Assembly: GCA_015501595.1 (NCBI GenBank)
Contig: JADNRX010000062.1
Coordinates: forward strand, 62,001 to 126,000
Source: Hymenopellis radicata
Lineage: Eukaryota > Basidiomycota > Agaricomycetes > Agaricales > Physalacriaceae
Reading direction: 5' to 3'
DNA length: 64,000 bases
Numbering within the stretch: position 1 is the first letter of the stretch; every line of letters begins with the position of its first letter. Positions 23,026 to 34,200 of the stretch are shown piece by piece. A program made the translations under genes and the position numbers. The notes beneath the pieces are model-generated. The model made no database searches and had not been told where the DNA came from. It worked only from the letters and a program-made list of their open reading frames with translations.

Positions 23026-24763
23026 ATGGAATCCAACTTTTCGCCATGCGGGGCTCTCCCCAGCGTAGCGCTCGTCTTGAACGCCAAGACCAAACCGCTA
23101 TTCCTTTTCATCACCTTTCCGTGTCCAACCTTCCTCCGACAGTCCTAGAACTGTCCGATATCCAGACCACCATCCTGCCTGTTCTTGACCAGGATATCTT
23201 GTCTGTCGATGCCGCCGTCACCGCAGCGCGGCTCGCTCTCGAGTCCTTTGAGCAGGAGCGAGACGCGCTGAAAAACATTAAACAGAATTATGAAAATATC
23301 ATTTCCACACAACGTCGTATCCCCCAGAGATCTGGTCTGAGATCTTCCTGTATGCACATTCCTTGGACTCCGACCTCTACTTGTTTGATTGGCCCTCCCG
23401 CACCATTTGGCAACTCAGCCAGGTGTGCCAGACCTGGCGCGATCTTGCTTTGTCTCTCCATTCATGCTGGTCGTCCGTTGTGCTTCATGCCTCATCAGAA
23501 TGGCAAGGTTCTGAGAGGGATGTAGAAATCCTAGCCTTTGTCCTCGAGCGTTCCCACCAGCATTCGCTCGATATCACCCTTTGCAACTTTCACCCCATTG
23601 GGGATTCTCCTTTCCTACGCCGTATGCGAGAGAAGGTGTTTGCAGAATCCCATCGATGGCGGACAGCACGTCTGGATTGGCACTACGACGAAGTCAGGCC
23701 GGATTTACTGCATGCACCTCTTCGCGGGCGGCTGCCTCAGCTGGAACTCTTGGATTTTGCATTCCCATGGGATATGGACTCTGACATATCGGCATTCAAG
23801 GATTGTCCCCATCTGGTGAATGTAACCCTCAGAGACGGGAATCCTCGTATGGTCGAGCTTCCGGTGAAACAGATTGCATGTTTGCGTTTGTCCAACCTTG
23901 AGCCGTATTGTCCTGCCGGTTATGTCAGAGGCTGTGTGGACTTGCTTAGCCAGTGTCCGTGGCTTGAAATCCTTTGTGTGGTTTCACAGGAGCCTGTGCA
24001 AGACCCATTCCAACAATCCATAATCCTCCCATGCATTCGCGACCTGAGCGCGATCCATCCCTATCTCCTAGATTCTCTCACCCTGCCCCAACTGGAAGTA
24101 GCTACTCTTGACGGAGGAGATATTGATTCCGAGTATCCTGATACACTCTACTCCTTCTATTGCCTCATCCAACGTTCCAATTGCGCAAGCAATCTCACCG
24201 AGCTGCGGATCAATGAGGTGCCGTTAACTCTACATCACTCTGAACCCCATCTCCTCCTCTCCATTCTCTCTCAGACCACCAAACTTGCTACGCTGCAGCT
24301 GCGGGCATCGATGTTCAATTTTCAAGAAAACATTGCTGCACCACATGACGTTCCTGCACCAGATGATTGGAGTGTAACACAAATCATGGATGTGATGAGC
24401 GCTCTAGAGGTTGTCCCAGTGCATACCGCCACTTTCCTCCCTCGACTAGTCTCACTTGACATCACGGTGAATGATCATTCAGACCTGCACTGTATTCCTT
24501 ACCCGGGCCTTGCACCTCACGACGACTTTGTTGCTGCGCTCAACGCCCGGCATGCAGGCAATGAGGCCGGGCTATCAAAACTCGAAAAGTTCCACTTTGC
24601 TCTATATACAACTCCCCGTGACCGGAATCCCCCCGAGATGTACGAGTTGCGTAGACATGAAGCTCTCTTCCATGGTCACGACGCTTCTGTTCTTCGTGGA
24701 TTATGCGAGGACGGGATGGATTTGCTCATTCAGTTTGATGGGATTCGTGGGTTTGATCAATGA
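23026..24763 (+). pseudogene. F-box / leucine-rich-like protein, copy 3 (two frameshifts)
   Basis: Third paralogue, opposite strand to copies 1 and 2. From ATG 23026 (MESNFSPCGALP) one base is missing near 23062-23070. The frame then runs from RLERQDQTAIPF to IISTQRRIP. It breaks again in the C5 run at 23321-23325, where copy 2 has C6. From 23363 onward 466 codons are open to GIRGFDQ. The two single-base losses are the only obvious damage, so this is either a very young pseudogene or an assembly artefact. If corrected it would encode about 580 aa. Confidence 0.8.
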
Positions 24764-25650
24764 CCATTGCGCGCCTTCCCTCCTAGATATGGCTTATCAT
24801 AAAATATGACGTGCTCACTGGAATGTGGCGCCATTACCTTACTTATATGTGTATGTATGTCCAACCATCAATTTAAATCCATGTCCGCGTTCGCACTGCA
24901 ATTGTACTTAGTACTGCCCTAATGATTGCTAGCCGTTACTAGCAACAGTTCATCACTTTGTCCACCCTTGTCAGCTTCACTCTCCAACACGTTTTCCAAC
25001 AGACCGTGGACAGCCAATACCGCTTAGTAACGGCCTCCTCCCAAGTATGGCGTCCGATAGAGGATCCTTCGTAAATGCCTCTCGAGCAGCTTCCAAAGTT
25101 AACGGAAACTGTTCTGTTACACCGGCGTGGGAACCCATTCGGAGTGTGTTTCCAGGCCGCTACCCAGCAATAAAAACAAACCGCTGAACCCGTCCCATTC
25201 TCGTCTCGTTTATCAGCGAAATGGTATCAAATCCGACTCTCCGTTTTCTCGTTCCCTCGCGGAATGCTGATGCCAGCTCATAAAAATGGATAATATTACT
25301 GTCGTGTGTACACAAATGAGACCATTCAGATTATATGGGCAGTACTCCATCAGTCCTTGCCAGAAAGTCCCATTCTACATGGTACTGTACTAGTTCGAGA
25401 ACCGTCCAGACGAGTAAACTTAAAGGGTACGCAGTGCTCCATATGGCTCGGTCGAACTTCGTACGTGCAAGTTGTACGCGACAGCGCCTAGGGCCCAGTC
25501 AAGGCGTCGCCCGAAGTTGTCGCATAGAGACGAAGCCTCCGTCCTAATGTGTCAGTCAGTTGAGTAACAGGACAGTGTTATGATGCACGATCGTGCGAGG
25601 GGTATCCGCAGACCGTAGTGATACCGTTGGAAGAAGAACCAGAGAGGGTA
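24764..25650. repeat. duplicated 3' flank of F-box copy 3 plus dispersed repeat
   Basis: 24764-25120 is the inverted counterpart of 10540-10873. 25240-25650 is a direct match to about 15230-15660. 25330-25500 also matches the reverse complement of 44925-45120. No gene supported. Confidence 0.75.
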
Positions 25651-26162
25651 GAGTCGGCGTTTTAGACAGTCGATGGCGCTAACGACCCTGCCAGTCCGAT
25701 GCCACTGCCAGGAAGCTGGCCGTTAGCAAAGTCAAAATGGGCGAAGACAACTTACTCAAGCTTGGCGGATGCTGTCTCCATACTAAGGTGTCTCTGGATC
25801 TGAATCTGGTGGAATGGGGTCAACGTCTGTGAGTGGGCATGAATACGGAGAAGGTTGAAAACCGAAAGATGGACTCACGGCGAGCATCAGCATCGTGATC
25901 TACGGGAAAGGCGCGCTCAATACAGCTGTCACGTTAATGATAACGAAACCTTACCCTTGCAAGTATATACGACACTGTCAAACCACCCGAGTAAGAAATG
26001 ACTTTAAATTCCCGGGCGCAGAGCCAGACGTTCCTCGTCCACGTCGTCAATATCTGAGAGTCGTCGTCTTCTTGTGTAGTCACGCCGTCGCGAAGACAGG
26101 CAGTACCGGCGCGTAGCCAAGTCGATGTTCGCTAGTACGGAGCCAGGTAAGAGCTCCGCGGT
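25651..26162. other. unassigned DNA left of the retrotransposon
   Basis: Several splice-like signals but no protein family recognised. The last four bases, CGGT at 26159-26162, are the left target-site copy of the retrotransposon. Confidence 0.4.
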
Positions 26163-26699
26163 TGTGCACTACAGTCCGTACCTGATCACAAGAACTTCAA
26201 GATCTTGGGATCAACACAATGATAAACACACGGAGAGAAAGACCACTCAAGAAAGATATGAATGATCAAGAGAAGTGAGCTAAGAGAGATGCCAAGAACA
26301 AGGCTAGAAGAATAGCTGTTGTTGTGTGGGTGTCTAAACTGAGGAACTACAGGGCAAGTACTGTAGCTTATATACTGTAGTACTAGCCCTCGTAACTATG
26401 TAGATGCGGATACGGCAACTAAGTCAGAGATAGATAAAGGAAATACGTATCTAAGGATACGGCATGGTGATAAACGAAACAAATGTGTAGGCATAGTGAT
26501 ATACGAAGAGGCATGGTGATATATGAAAAGGAATGAAACGGCATGGAAATACATGAATGAAATGAAGGGAATATCCTTCCAAGGAGACTGATGAATCTGC
26601 ATGTGTTGCAGAGTGCGATGGTGATGACACGATCACCTGATGTTGCAATCCTGCAGGGATTGATACCGTTCTAAGCACAGGGAGTGCCCGAACGGTACA
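26163..26699 (-). repeat. LTR (3' LTR in element orientation)
   Basis: 537 bp, TGT...ACA ends. TATA-like TATATAAG on the minus strand at 26374-26367. Same length and sequence as the copy at 37761-38297. Confidence 0.95.
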
Positions 26700-26710
26700 T
26701 CTCCCCCCAA
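26700..26710 (-). other. polypurine tract
   Basis: TTGGGGGGAGA read on the minus strand, directly against the 3' LTR; primer for plus-strand DNA synthesis. Confidence 0.85.
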
Positions 26711-26826
26711 GCAAGATTTCAATACCGGAGGGATTGAAAGTGGCAAGAAAAATGAAGGAAAAGCGGTCAGAAATGGGCGGGAAATGGGATCGTCCTGACA
26801 AGAGATAGCGGAAACGATTGACAGGC

Positions 26827-26880
26827 GACAGGAGCTGTCAAAGATGTTGGTGAAGCGAATGACAAGTGACAGGAGCTGTC
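26827..26880. promoter_or_regulatory. paired hyphenated palindromes upstream of cargo gene 1
   Basis: GACAGGAGCTGTC occurs at 26827-26839 and again at 26868-26880. Each is GACAG and CTGTC around a 3-bp centre. They lie about 200-250 bp upstream of the ATG at 27076, where regulator sites would be expected. Confidence 0.4.
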
Positions 26881-27023
26881 GCGGAAGTCGCCTGAGCGAT
26901 TATCAAGCAAGAGAGGCTGTGAAGTCGTCGACCATCCCAAAAAAGGAAATAACCGCCCGCCGACGCGCCAAAGGATAGCGACAAGAGGCAAAAAGCACAA
27001 AAGTACCTCCCAGAGGATGAGGG

Positions 27024-27031
27024 AATAAAAG
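27024..27031 (+). promoter_or_regulatory. TATA-like box of cargo gene 1
   Basis: AATAAAAG, 45-52 bp upstream of ATG 27076, in a plus-strand promoter inside the retrotransposon. Confidence 0.5.
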
Positions 27032-27075
27032 GCCAAGGGAAAAGCCAGGAAAGACCATCCACTTCATCCTTCACA

Positions 27076-28689
27076 ATGTCCCAATCTACTCTTCGTCAAT
27101 CCACTCAGGCTGCCTTCGACCACGTCCGTGACGTGCAGACAGTCAAGGTCAACATCGCCAACTATGCACCTCCCAAGGCCCCTACCACTAACCTCGCACT
27201 CGTCGAGCAACGTGCGGGCCTCCGCTTGTTAGGCCAGCTTGCGGGTAACACCTTCGAGGCGCTCGATAGCCACCCCGACTTCGGCGCAGGCGCCATCACC
27301 GAGTATCGTGGGATTTACATCCACCAGGTGTATTCAGCCATTGTAAGCCGACAATTCTCGTATTGAGCACATGCTGACATCGACTTGCAGAGTCTCGTTC
27401 GGTTCGCCGAGAGCTGGCTCCGTGAGCACGGGTATCCTCTTGTGCCCTTGGGCGACTTGAAAGCCGTGTTCGCCGCGTTCCGCGAGCGCATCATCATTCA
27501 TTACTGGGACGAGGTGTTGTACGCCTTGTTCCAGTACAACCCCCAGTTTGGAGAGGACCCGAAGGCCATGGCAGAAGAGCACGCCCAGATGCGGGTGCAG
27601 GCCGACTTGCTAGGCACGGGAATGCTCGCGGACCACATCACTGGCCGTGCGAGGAACATGTTCAAAGGCGGGCCGTACTCCTCATTTTATCCATCACTGA
27701 ACCCAGGAGAGCACTACGACCACACGGTCAAAGTCGGCAAGGCGCGAAACCATTTCAATGTCATTTCCGGCTCTGGAGGCGTCAACTTCTTCAGCGACGT
27801 TCATGATCCCGGCTACGCGGGCCCCGCGGTCGAAAATGGTGCGTTCCGTATCGCAGACAGCATTAACGCGTACGCTGCGGAGCTCCAGACGCTCGGGAAC
27901 GAAGTCAAGAGGGATCGTGTCGCGAAGACGGGGGATTCTGGGGTACTTCTCTTCCGGGGCCGCGAAGTGTATGGGGAGAAAGGGAAGGAGCGCGCCGAAA
28001 GAGGTCAGCAGGCGCCCACGATCCAGACGAACATCGTCTTCAGGAACGAGAGGCGCGCGGACTACAAATGCACCGAACCTCCGTGCCATGCGCCACACAT
28101 CGCTCGCGACCCGTACGCCCACTCGTCTCCCAGCCTACGCAACCGTCGTCCTTCGCAAGCGAGTCGCGGAACACCTCGCGCGTCGTCCGTCACCACGCTC
28201 AGCCGCGGGCTCAAGAAGAAACTCGCCCGTGAGCAGAAGAAGAGCGAAATCCAATATATGGGCACGCGCCGCCCTGACGGGACGATGCATCCGGCTCCAG
28301 GCAAGGTAGCTGTTGGGGAGAGGTTTACCGAGGCGAGCACGACCGTTTTCAACGGACGCATCCGCTTCTTTGACGAATTTAGGCGGTCGGTCCAGCGCTA
28401 CGCGTCGGAAGAGGGCATCCCAGGCCTCGTCAGCAACGACCAAGGCGTCGACGTCGCATCCGGGTCCGGAACACGCTCGCGCTCCTCCTCGTACCATCCC
28501 AAGTCGCGTCTGTCCTCGTACGAACCCACGACACCCGTCTCGGCAAGCTCCATGCCACCGCTCTTCGAAGCGTCGGAATCCGACAACGAGTCGTACAACG
28601 GGGACAACGAATTTACGCCTGGCGAGATCTACGCGGGCGAAGAGTGGGGCGAGATGCAGAGGGCGAACATGACGCCTGTTCCGTACTAG
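27076..28689 (+). CDS. retrotransposon cargo gene 1, unknown function, antisense to gag-pol
   Basis: Two exons, 27076-27342 and 27391-28689, split by a 48-bp intron (GTAAGC...TTGCAG), giving 521 aa. Start MSQSTLRQSTQ. The amino two thirds are globular-looking (for example SLVRFAESWLREHGYPLVPL, and an acidic-aromatic stretch IIHYWDEVLYALFQYN). The last 250 residues are basic and Ser/Pro-rich and probably disordered, ending in an acidic segment and MTPVPY. No signal peptide, membrane helix or known domain recognised. Third codon positions are strongly G/C, unlike the A/T-richer gag and pol, which suggests capture from a host gene. A TATA-like box and palindrome pair precede it. It is not an envelope protein by any feature seen. 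Function unknown. Confidence 0.75.
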
Positions 28690-29133
28690 AGAGCGAGCAG
28701 TTGACGAGGACGAGAATCTGTGAGGAGGAGTAGTCGCGCCCGTAGATAGAAAGCGAAGCACTTATAAATATAAAATTTTCTTCTGGAAGAAATACGCGCG
28801 AAAAACGGCTTGAAACCGCTTAGAATCCAAGAGAATCCAAAAGAAAATAAACAAAACACAGAAGAACAAGCCTTTATCAAGGCCCTGGCCCTGTAGACAA
28901 AACTTGCAGACTTTTGGAGGGCCTGAGCACCTCCTCAATCGAAAATGCAGGTGAAAAACGAAATATATTCCACGACGTCGTCGTGGTGTGAGTGTGAGAA
29001 GGAGGAGGGAGTGAGCACGGCGGTAAACGGTGCTCGGAGCCGTCAAGTCCGAGATCCGAGCGAGAGATCCGCCGTCTTCATTTAAGCAGCGATCTGCGCC
29101 CATTGTCGAAGGTTAAACGACACACACTGAGTC
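28690..29133. other. spacer between the two cargo genes
   Basis: Contains the terminator region of cargo gene 1 and the presumed promoter of cargo gene 2; A-rich near 28760-28860. No ORF supported. Confidence 0.5.
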
Positions 29134-30701
29134 ATGGCTGGCCACCACTCAGCTTCTTCCTTCCACCACCACGCAGAACGACGCCGCAACACGGGCAGGA
29201 CCCGACGCTACAGCGACGCCTCTTGGACGCCGGACGACACCTCCCCTGATGCGCAGAGCGATGCCGACGAAGGTGAGCAGGACGTCCACCTAGCAACAGA
29301 GCAGCGTCTAAGAAAACGTTTAACAGACAACGGTCTGGATATGACCGCCATCCAGGTGAGCCTAACATCCCTTAGCTGGGAACCCAACCTGTGCAGAGGA
29401 CATCCTGACCCCTCTGACACAGATCAAGGCAGGCGACGACGCCCAACCTGCAAGCAAGGCAGCCGCCAACACAGACGACCCGGACAACCACGCGCGCAAG
29501 GGTCAAGACCGGGTAACGGGGAGCGTGCGGGTCTTGGCCGAAGTGTGGCGCAGCGTGCAACGCCGCCGCCAAGGTACGTTCAACGAGGAAGCACCCGGAC
29601 AATACTGACCAGTCCACATTTACAGAGACGCAGTCGGAGGCGGAGCGCATCAAAAACGAGGTAGGCGTATACGAATTTTACCATGCGCCGTGCTGACCGG
29701 CGCAACAGGATATCGAGTTCGTGCTGGGCGGAGCGACAGCCAAGGATGACACCCATCGGCGCCTGAATCTCGTACCCAAAGACGACACACCGCCCGTGAA
29801 CGCGGACCAGGTGAACGCGGACATCGAGGAGAACATGGAACCGTGGCGTCGAGGGGACGCTCTCCGCTTGTTGCAGACGTACGACGCATACTATGAGGAC
29901 AGCGGAAGTGTCAGAGAACCGACCCCCAACAGCGCCGAAGGAACAGAAGGCTCTGCAAGAGAGGAAAGTCCACCAATCGTGGCGCCGACAATTTCCAGTA
30001 GGTTTGTCCGCTAATATTTTTGGTACAGACGTTGACTTCTATCGCAGCGTGGGCTGGTGCAGAAATACTCGTCCTCGGGAACGCAGACGAGGATGGGTAT
30101 TATCCTCGTTCGTGGGACGTCCTCGAACAGCAGGCTGGACACCTGTGGAAGAAAGGTCTGGCAGACGGTACCCTCATCGTACGTGCATATCTGAACCACG
30201 TCGAATCGGGAACTGACTGCAGCATAGAGAGCCGCGACACTCTGCTGGAACTGCGACCCGACGTGCATCGCAATCAAGAGGAAACACGACGAGGTCGCGC
30301 GAGAAGTCACCATCCATCCCGATCGCCCGAAGAACGTAGGAGACTGCTGCCTTATCAAGCCAGGCATGGTCAACAGTTCGTGTCTGCGGTGCCGACTGAT
30401 GGGGACGAATTGCTCGAACAAGCCGGGCTCGTGCAAGGACGGGGAATGGAGCGTGTACCCTCTCGTCGTAGGACCAGGAGAACGCGGGGAAGAGGATATG
30501 GAGAATGAGATGGAAAATGTAGAGAATGACGGGGATGCGTACGAGACGCTGGCGCGCTCGATCCGGGTAGAGATTGGAGAGTTGAAAGGGGAGTCTGCGA
30601 CCCACCTCGTCCGTGTGATGGCGCTTGAGAAGCGTGTTCTCGCCCTCATTGTACAGCTTGAAGCTCTAGAGGAAGGGAACGGGGACGCGATGGAGATGTA
30701 G
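29134..30701 (+). CDS. retrotransposon cargo gene 2, Cys-rich putative zinc-binding protein, antisense to gag-pol
   Basis: Six exons join in frame with canonical introns: 29134-29355, 29423-29573, 29626-29660, 29709-29997, 30048-30178 and 30228-30701, 433 aa in all. Start MAGHHSASSFHHH. The middle is charged and low complexity, with a folded-looking AWAGAEILVLGNADEDGYY (exon 5). The last exon carries paired cysteines, CWNCDPTC and CLRCRLMGTNC with a further SC. They are spaced like the binuclear or knuckle-type Cys clusters of agaricomycete proteins with C..C...C arrays. A predicted coiled coil (ARSIRVEIGELKGES to EALEEG) ends the protein. DNA or RNA binding is possible but not shown. Five in-frame introns argue for a real expressed gene inside the element. 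Confidence 0.72.
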
Positions 30702-31262
30702 AGACCGGGCGAAGGAGATTTCGCAGATGAATGGCGTAGTGATTTTATGGTTTTTGATTCGTGTGTAGGGTTTTGCGTTGGTAAATGGAATATTGTTTCC
30801 AAATACCCGTTTGCGACTTCCGTCGATTGTGCGGAATCGTGAAGATACAGCTGATGAGATAGCATCGCGCCGCGAGATGAGAGGCATTGTGTCGAGCGAC
30901 CCAGTAGCTAATTGGACGTCGAGTGGCTTTAAAGATTTTTGCTGCAGCAGATATGTTTTTGTGATAGGATTGGTGTCGTGAGATCGGGTGTAGTCGAAAT
31001 GACCAGGATCGACCGCGCACTTAGAGGCTACATGCTAGTGCTTAGCGATGTGCTGTGGTCGGGTGTGGGGATACTGATCAGATATCCGCCGTGCGCAGTT
31101 AGAGACGCTCTTCCATGGTGTGCATGGACAGAGAGGGATACCGAGACGCTTGCCCATGGTGCTCATGGATCAAGAGGGATAGAGTTGACCGAGAAAGAGA
31201 CTTCCGATAAATTGAATCAAAAGTAGATGTTCATTGAAGACTAAATGAACAGAAACACGCGC
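30702..31262. other. spacer between cargo gene 2 and the pol 3' end
   Basis: Convergent 3' ends of cargo gene 2 (+) and pol (-). Short imperfect repeats CCATGGTG(T/C)(G/T)CATGGA near 31112-31130 and 31154-31170. No ORF supported. Confidence 0.5.
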
Positions 31263-34200
31263 CTAATCTACGCCTTCATCCTCAGAACCCTGGAGCTCGG
31301 TAACCTTTTCAGGGGTTAAACCAGCAAGGAATCCGGGAGGAAGAGGGATGTTGGAACGAGCCAGGTAAGGCATGACTCGACGAGCAGCTACTGGTAATCC
31401 AATGCTGCCCCATTGAGTTCACACAGGTGGTAAGCTCCTCCACGATTGCGAAAGAGAACGAGAAGAGGTCCGAAGTACCGAGCTTTGGCTTTATCAGGCA
31501 AAGTCTTGCGTGCCCGAGTGTTTTCCATAAGCACAACGGATCCTCTGGGAAAGTCGAAGTCCTTAATGCGATGAGCATGTTCGTCAGCCCAACGTTGAGC
31601 AGCTGCAACTCGAGATGCATAGACATCTGAGGAGAGCTTGTCGAGTTCTTCTGAACGGCTGAGTAGCTCCAAAGCACGTTGGACGATAAGCTCTTCGTGT
31701 GTGAGGATATGAGTAGGGGAGTGGTAAGCCAAGTGGCTTGAATGAAATCCAATGGTAGAAGGGGTTCTTGGCCAGTAACAGCCCGATAAGGACTCATGCC
31801 CAAGGATTTGAGAACTGTTACACGTTCTGCCCATATCATGGCATGTGCAGAACGGTACCAAGTCTTCTCGTTGCCTTTGCAGATCTTGAGAAGTCCTTCT
31901 CGAACGTCATAGTGCCTGTTCTCTATGATTCCGTTTGCCTGAGAGTTGTACCCAGAGATGCGGATATGACTGATGTTGTACTGCTTCTTCATAACTTCCA
32001 TAGCAGCCAAGAAAGCCGTCCCATTGTCAGTCACAATCTCCCTGAGACTGCCCCATCTGCAGATAAGTTCCTCGTAGAGGAATGAGGCGATGGTAGAGGC
32101 GTTCTCATGGCGCAAGAGACGAAATTCGGGATATGCTGAGAGAGAACAGCGAGCATGGATGATGAACTTGAAACCACCTGCCCGAGGCATGAAGAATGTG
32201 TCCACATAGACCTTGGAGAAGAGAGTAGAAGGTTGTGCAACCACAGGTGGAATATGCCATCTGAAAGTGCGACGAAGTTGACAATCATGACATGTCCCCA
32301 AGAACCATTTGAGATCCTCCATCAATCCAGGCCACCAATACCGAAGCAGGATGTTGAACCGAACAGAAAACAAGCCCTTGTGACCTAGGTCATCATGGGC
32401 TGCCTTCATGACTGTCAGACGAGTTCCAGGCTCGACATAGGTCTGATGACGATTGTTTGCCATCCGTCTCCAGAGCAGGCCATCCTTAACGAAGAAGCCA
32501 GAGGCATACTTGATCAAGGATGTCCGTTCTCTATCAGACATGTCCTGTGGAAGTGACAAGTCCTCAAGGAATGTCCGGACCTGAGAGAGACGTTCGTCCA
32601 TCTGTATGACCTTGGCTGACCGGGCCAGTTGATGAGGGAAGCTGGGGTCTATATTGGGATTTCGAGTGTTATAGGAGTACTTTGGTGCTGAGGCTACTGC
32701 CATGTTCAAGGTATCCAGGAGAGAGGGCTGACGACGTGAAGCATCCCCCGAGTTGATGATGACCATGAAGGCATAGCGTCTGTCAAGCCACTCTCCATCA
32801 TCTGGATCCTCTAGAGAGTCCTCTGGGAAAGGACGACGCCTAGACAGGCCGTCTACACTGTGCTTGACTCCAGGGACATGGATCAAGTCGAAGGAGAATA
32901 ACAGGATTCCGGCGACCCATCTGTTGATAGTAGCACTTGGGTTCATATCAGGATTGTTGAGCATGCCCTTGATAGCTGTAGCATCGACTTCCACCACTAG
33001 ATGCTTAGCACCTATGATGTACATCTGCATAGCCTTGAGAGCACGATAAAGGCCGTAGAGCTCGAGTTTGGGCTGACTGTAACTGGATTCCCGGTTAGAA
33101 AGCGCAATGGACCCAAAGCGACTAGGATAACGAAGAGATGTGTCCAGGTCATGCTCCTGAAACAGACCATAACCAATGGCAATGATGCTGCTGTCAACAC
33201 ACAAGATGATTGGTGCAATTGAGGTGTAGTCCAGAGGACGTAAGGCAGGAGACGTTATGATGGCATCTTTGAGCAGCTTTTGAGAGACCTGTTGCTGAGA
33301 ATCCCAGTAGAAGGGAATGTCCTTGCGAGTAAGATCCACCAAGGGTTTGGAGATTGCAGCAAAATTCCAGATGAAATTGCGCATCAGACCTGCAGTGCCC
33401 AAGAACGCCCGAACATCGGTAAGATCGCGGCAGTCACCCCAGGTCTTGATCTTGTCAACCTTGGAGTCCTCAGGCACCCTGCCTTCATATGTGCACTTGT
33501 GCCCCACAATGACAGCCTCTGGAACACATAAGTAGGCCTTCTTGCCTGACCAAGTGCATCCAATGTACTTCATGCGTTGCACAATCCTGTTAAGAGCTTG
33601 GAAATGTTCCCAGACAAAGCGCCTGATACCAGGGTTCTCTGCTGTAGTTTCATAGCCACCATCAGGTGTCTCATAACGAGTAGCAGGACCCCGAATACCA
33701 GCGTCATCCATGAAAGGAATGGTGAAGTTTGGAATTTCGTCCCTCAGAGTATAGGTGACGTCTCCATGAAGTATAGGAACTGAGTTTGTCCATCCCATTG
33801 GTAGTTTGGTAAGCCGAAAAGTCCCGAGTGGAGTCTGGAATGTGGTGTAATCCCTAGACAAAATGGCAAGACCTCTCTGATCAAAGGCCACAAACAGATC
33901 GAACACGCCGTAGCATGCTCGACCTGCAAATGCCTCAGCCAGAGACTCCACAAAGGGCAGCATGCCGCTGTCCCGAATGGTGACTTTGTTGAGAGGTTGG
34001 AGATCATGGACAATGCGAAGTGATTTGCCGTCTTTCTTGAGAACAGTAAACCAACGAGACCGGTATGACGAGTTGGAGGGTTCATAAGCGCCAGAGGAGA
34101 TCTTGTCTCTGACGATCTTGATGATCTCCTGATAGATGCCTGGTGGGATAGGAATGTTCCTGTGGACCCATGGAATGTGCTCAGTGACAGCCATTTCAAT

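Noticed and set aside
26241..26602. ORFs inside the LTRs (about 68-116 codons)
   Set aside because: Same chance frames appear in both LTR copies and consist of low-complexity Phe/Ser/His reading of AT-rich repeat DNA.
27076..28689. Envelope-like gene in the retrotransposon
   Set aside because: No signal peptide, membrane anchor or furin-like site, and it is antisense to the element.
27694..28761. Long minus-strand open frames under cargo gene 1 (142 and 208 codons)
   Set aside because: Shadows of a G/C-rich coding exon on the other strand; composition is Arg/Ala/Gly-rich with no motif.
30011..30865. 284-codon minus-strand frame opposite cargo gene 2
   Set aside because: It crosses the introns and exons of the plus-strand model and has low-complexity Ser/Arg content; the spliced gene with Cys motifs is the better explanation.
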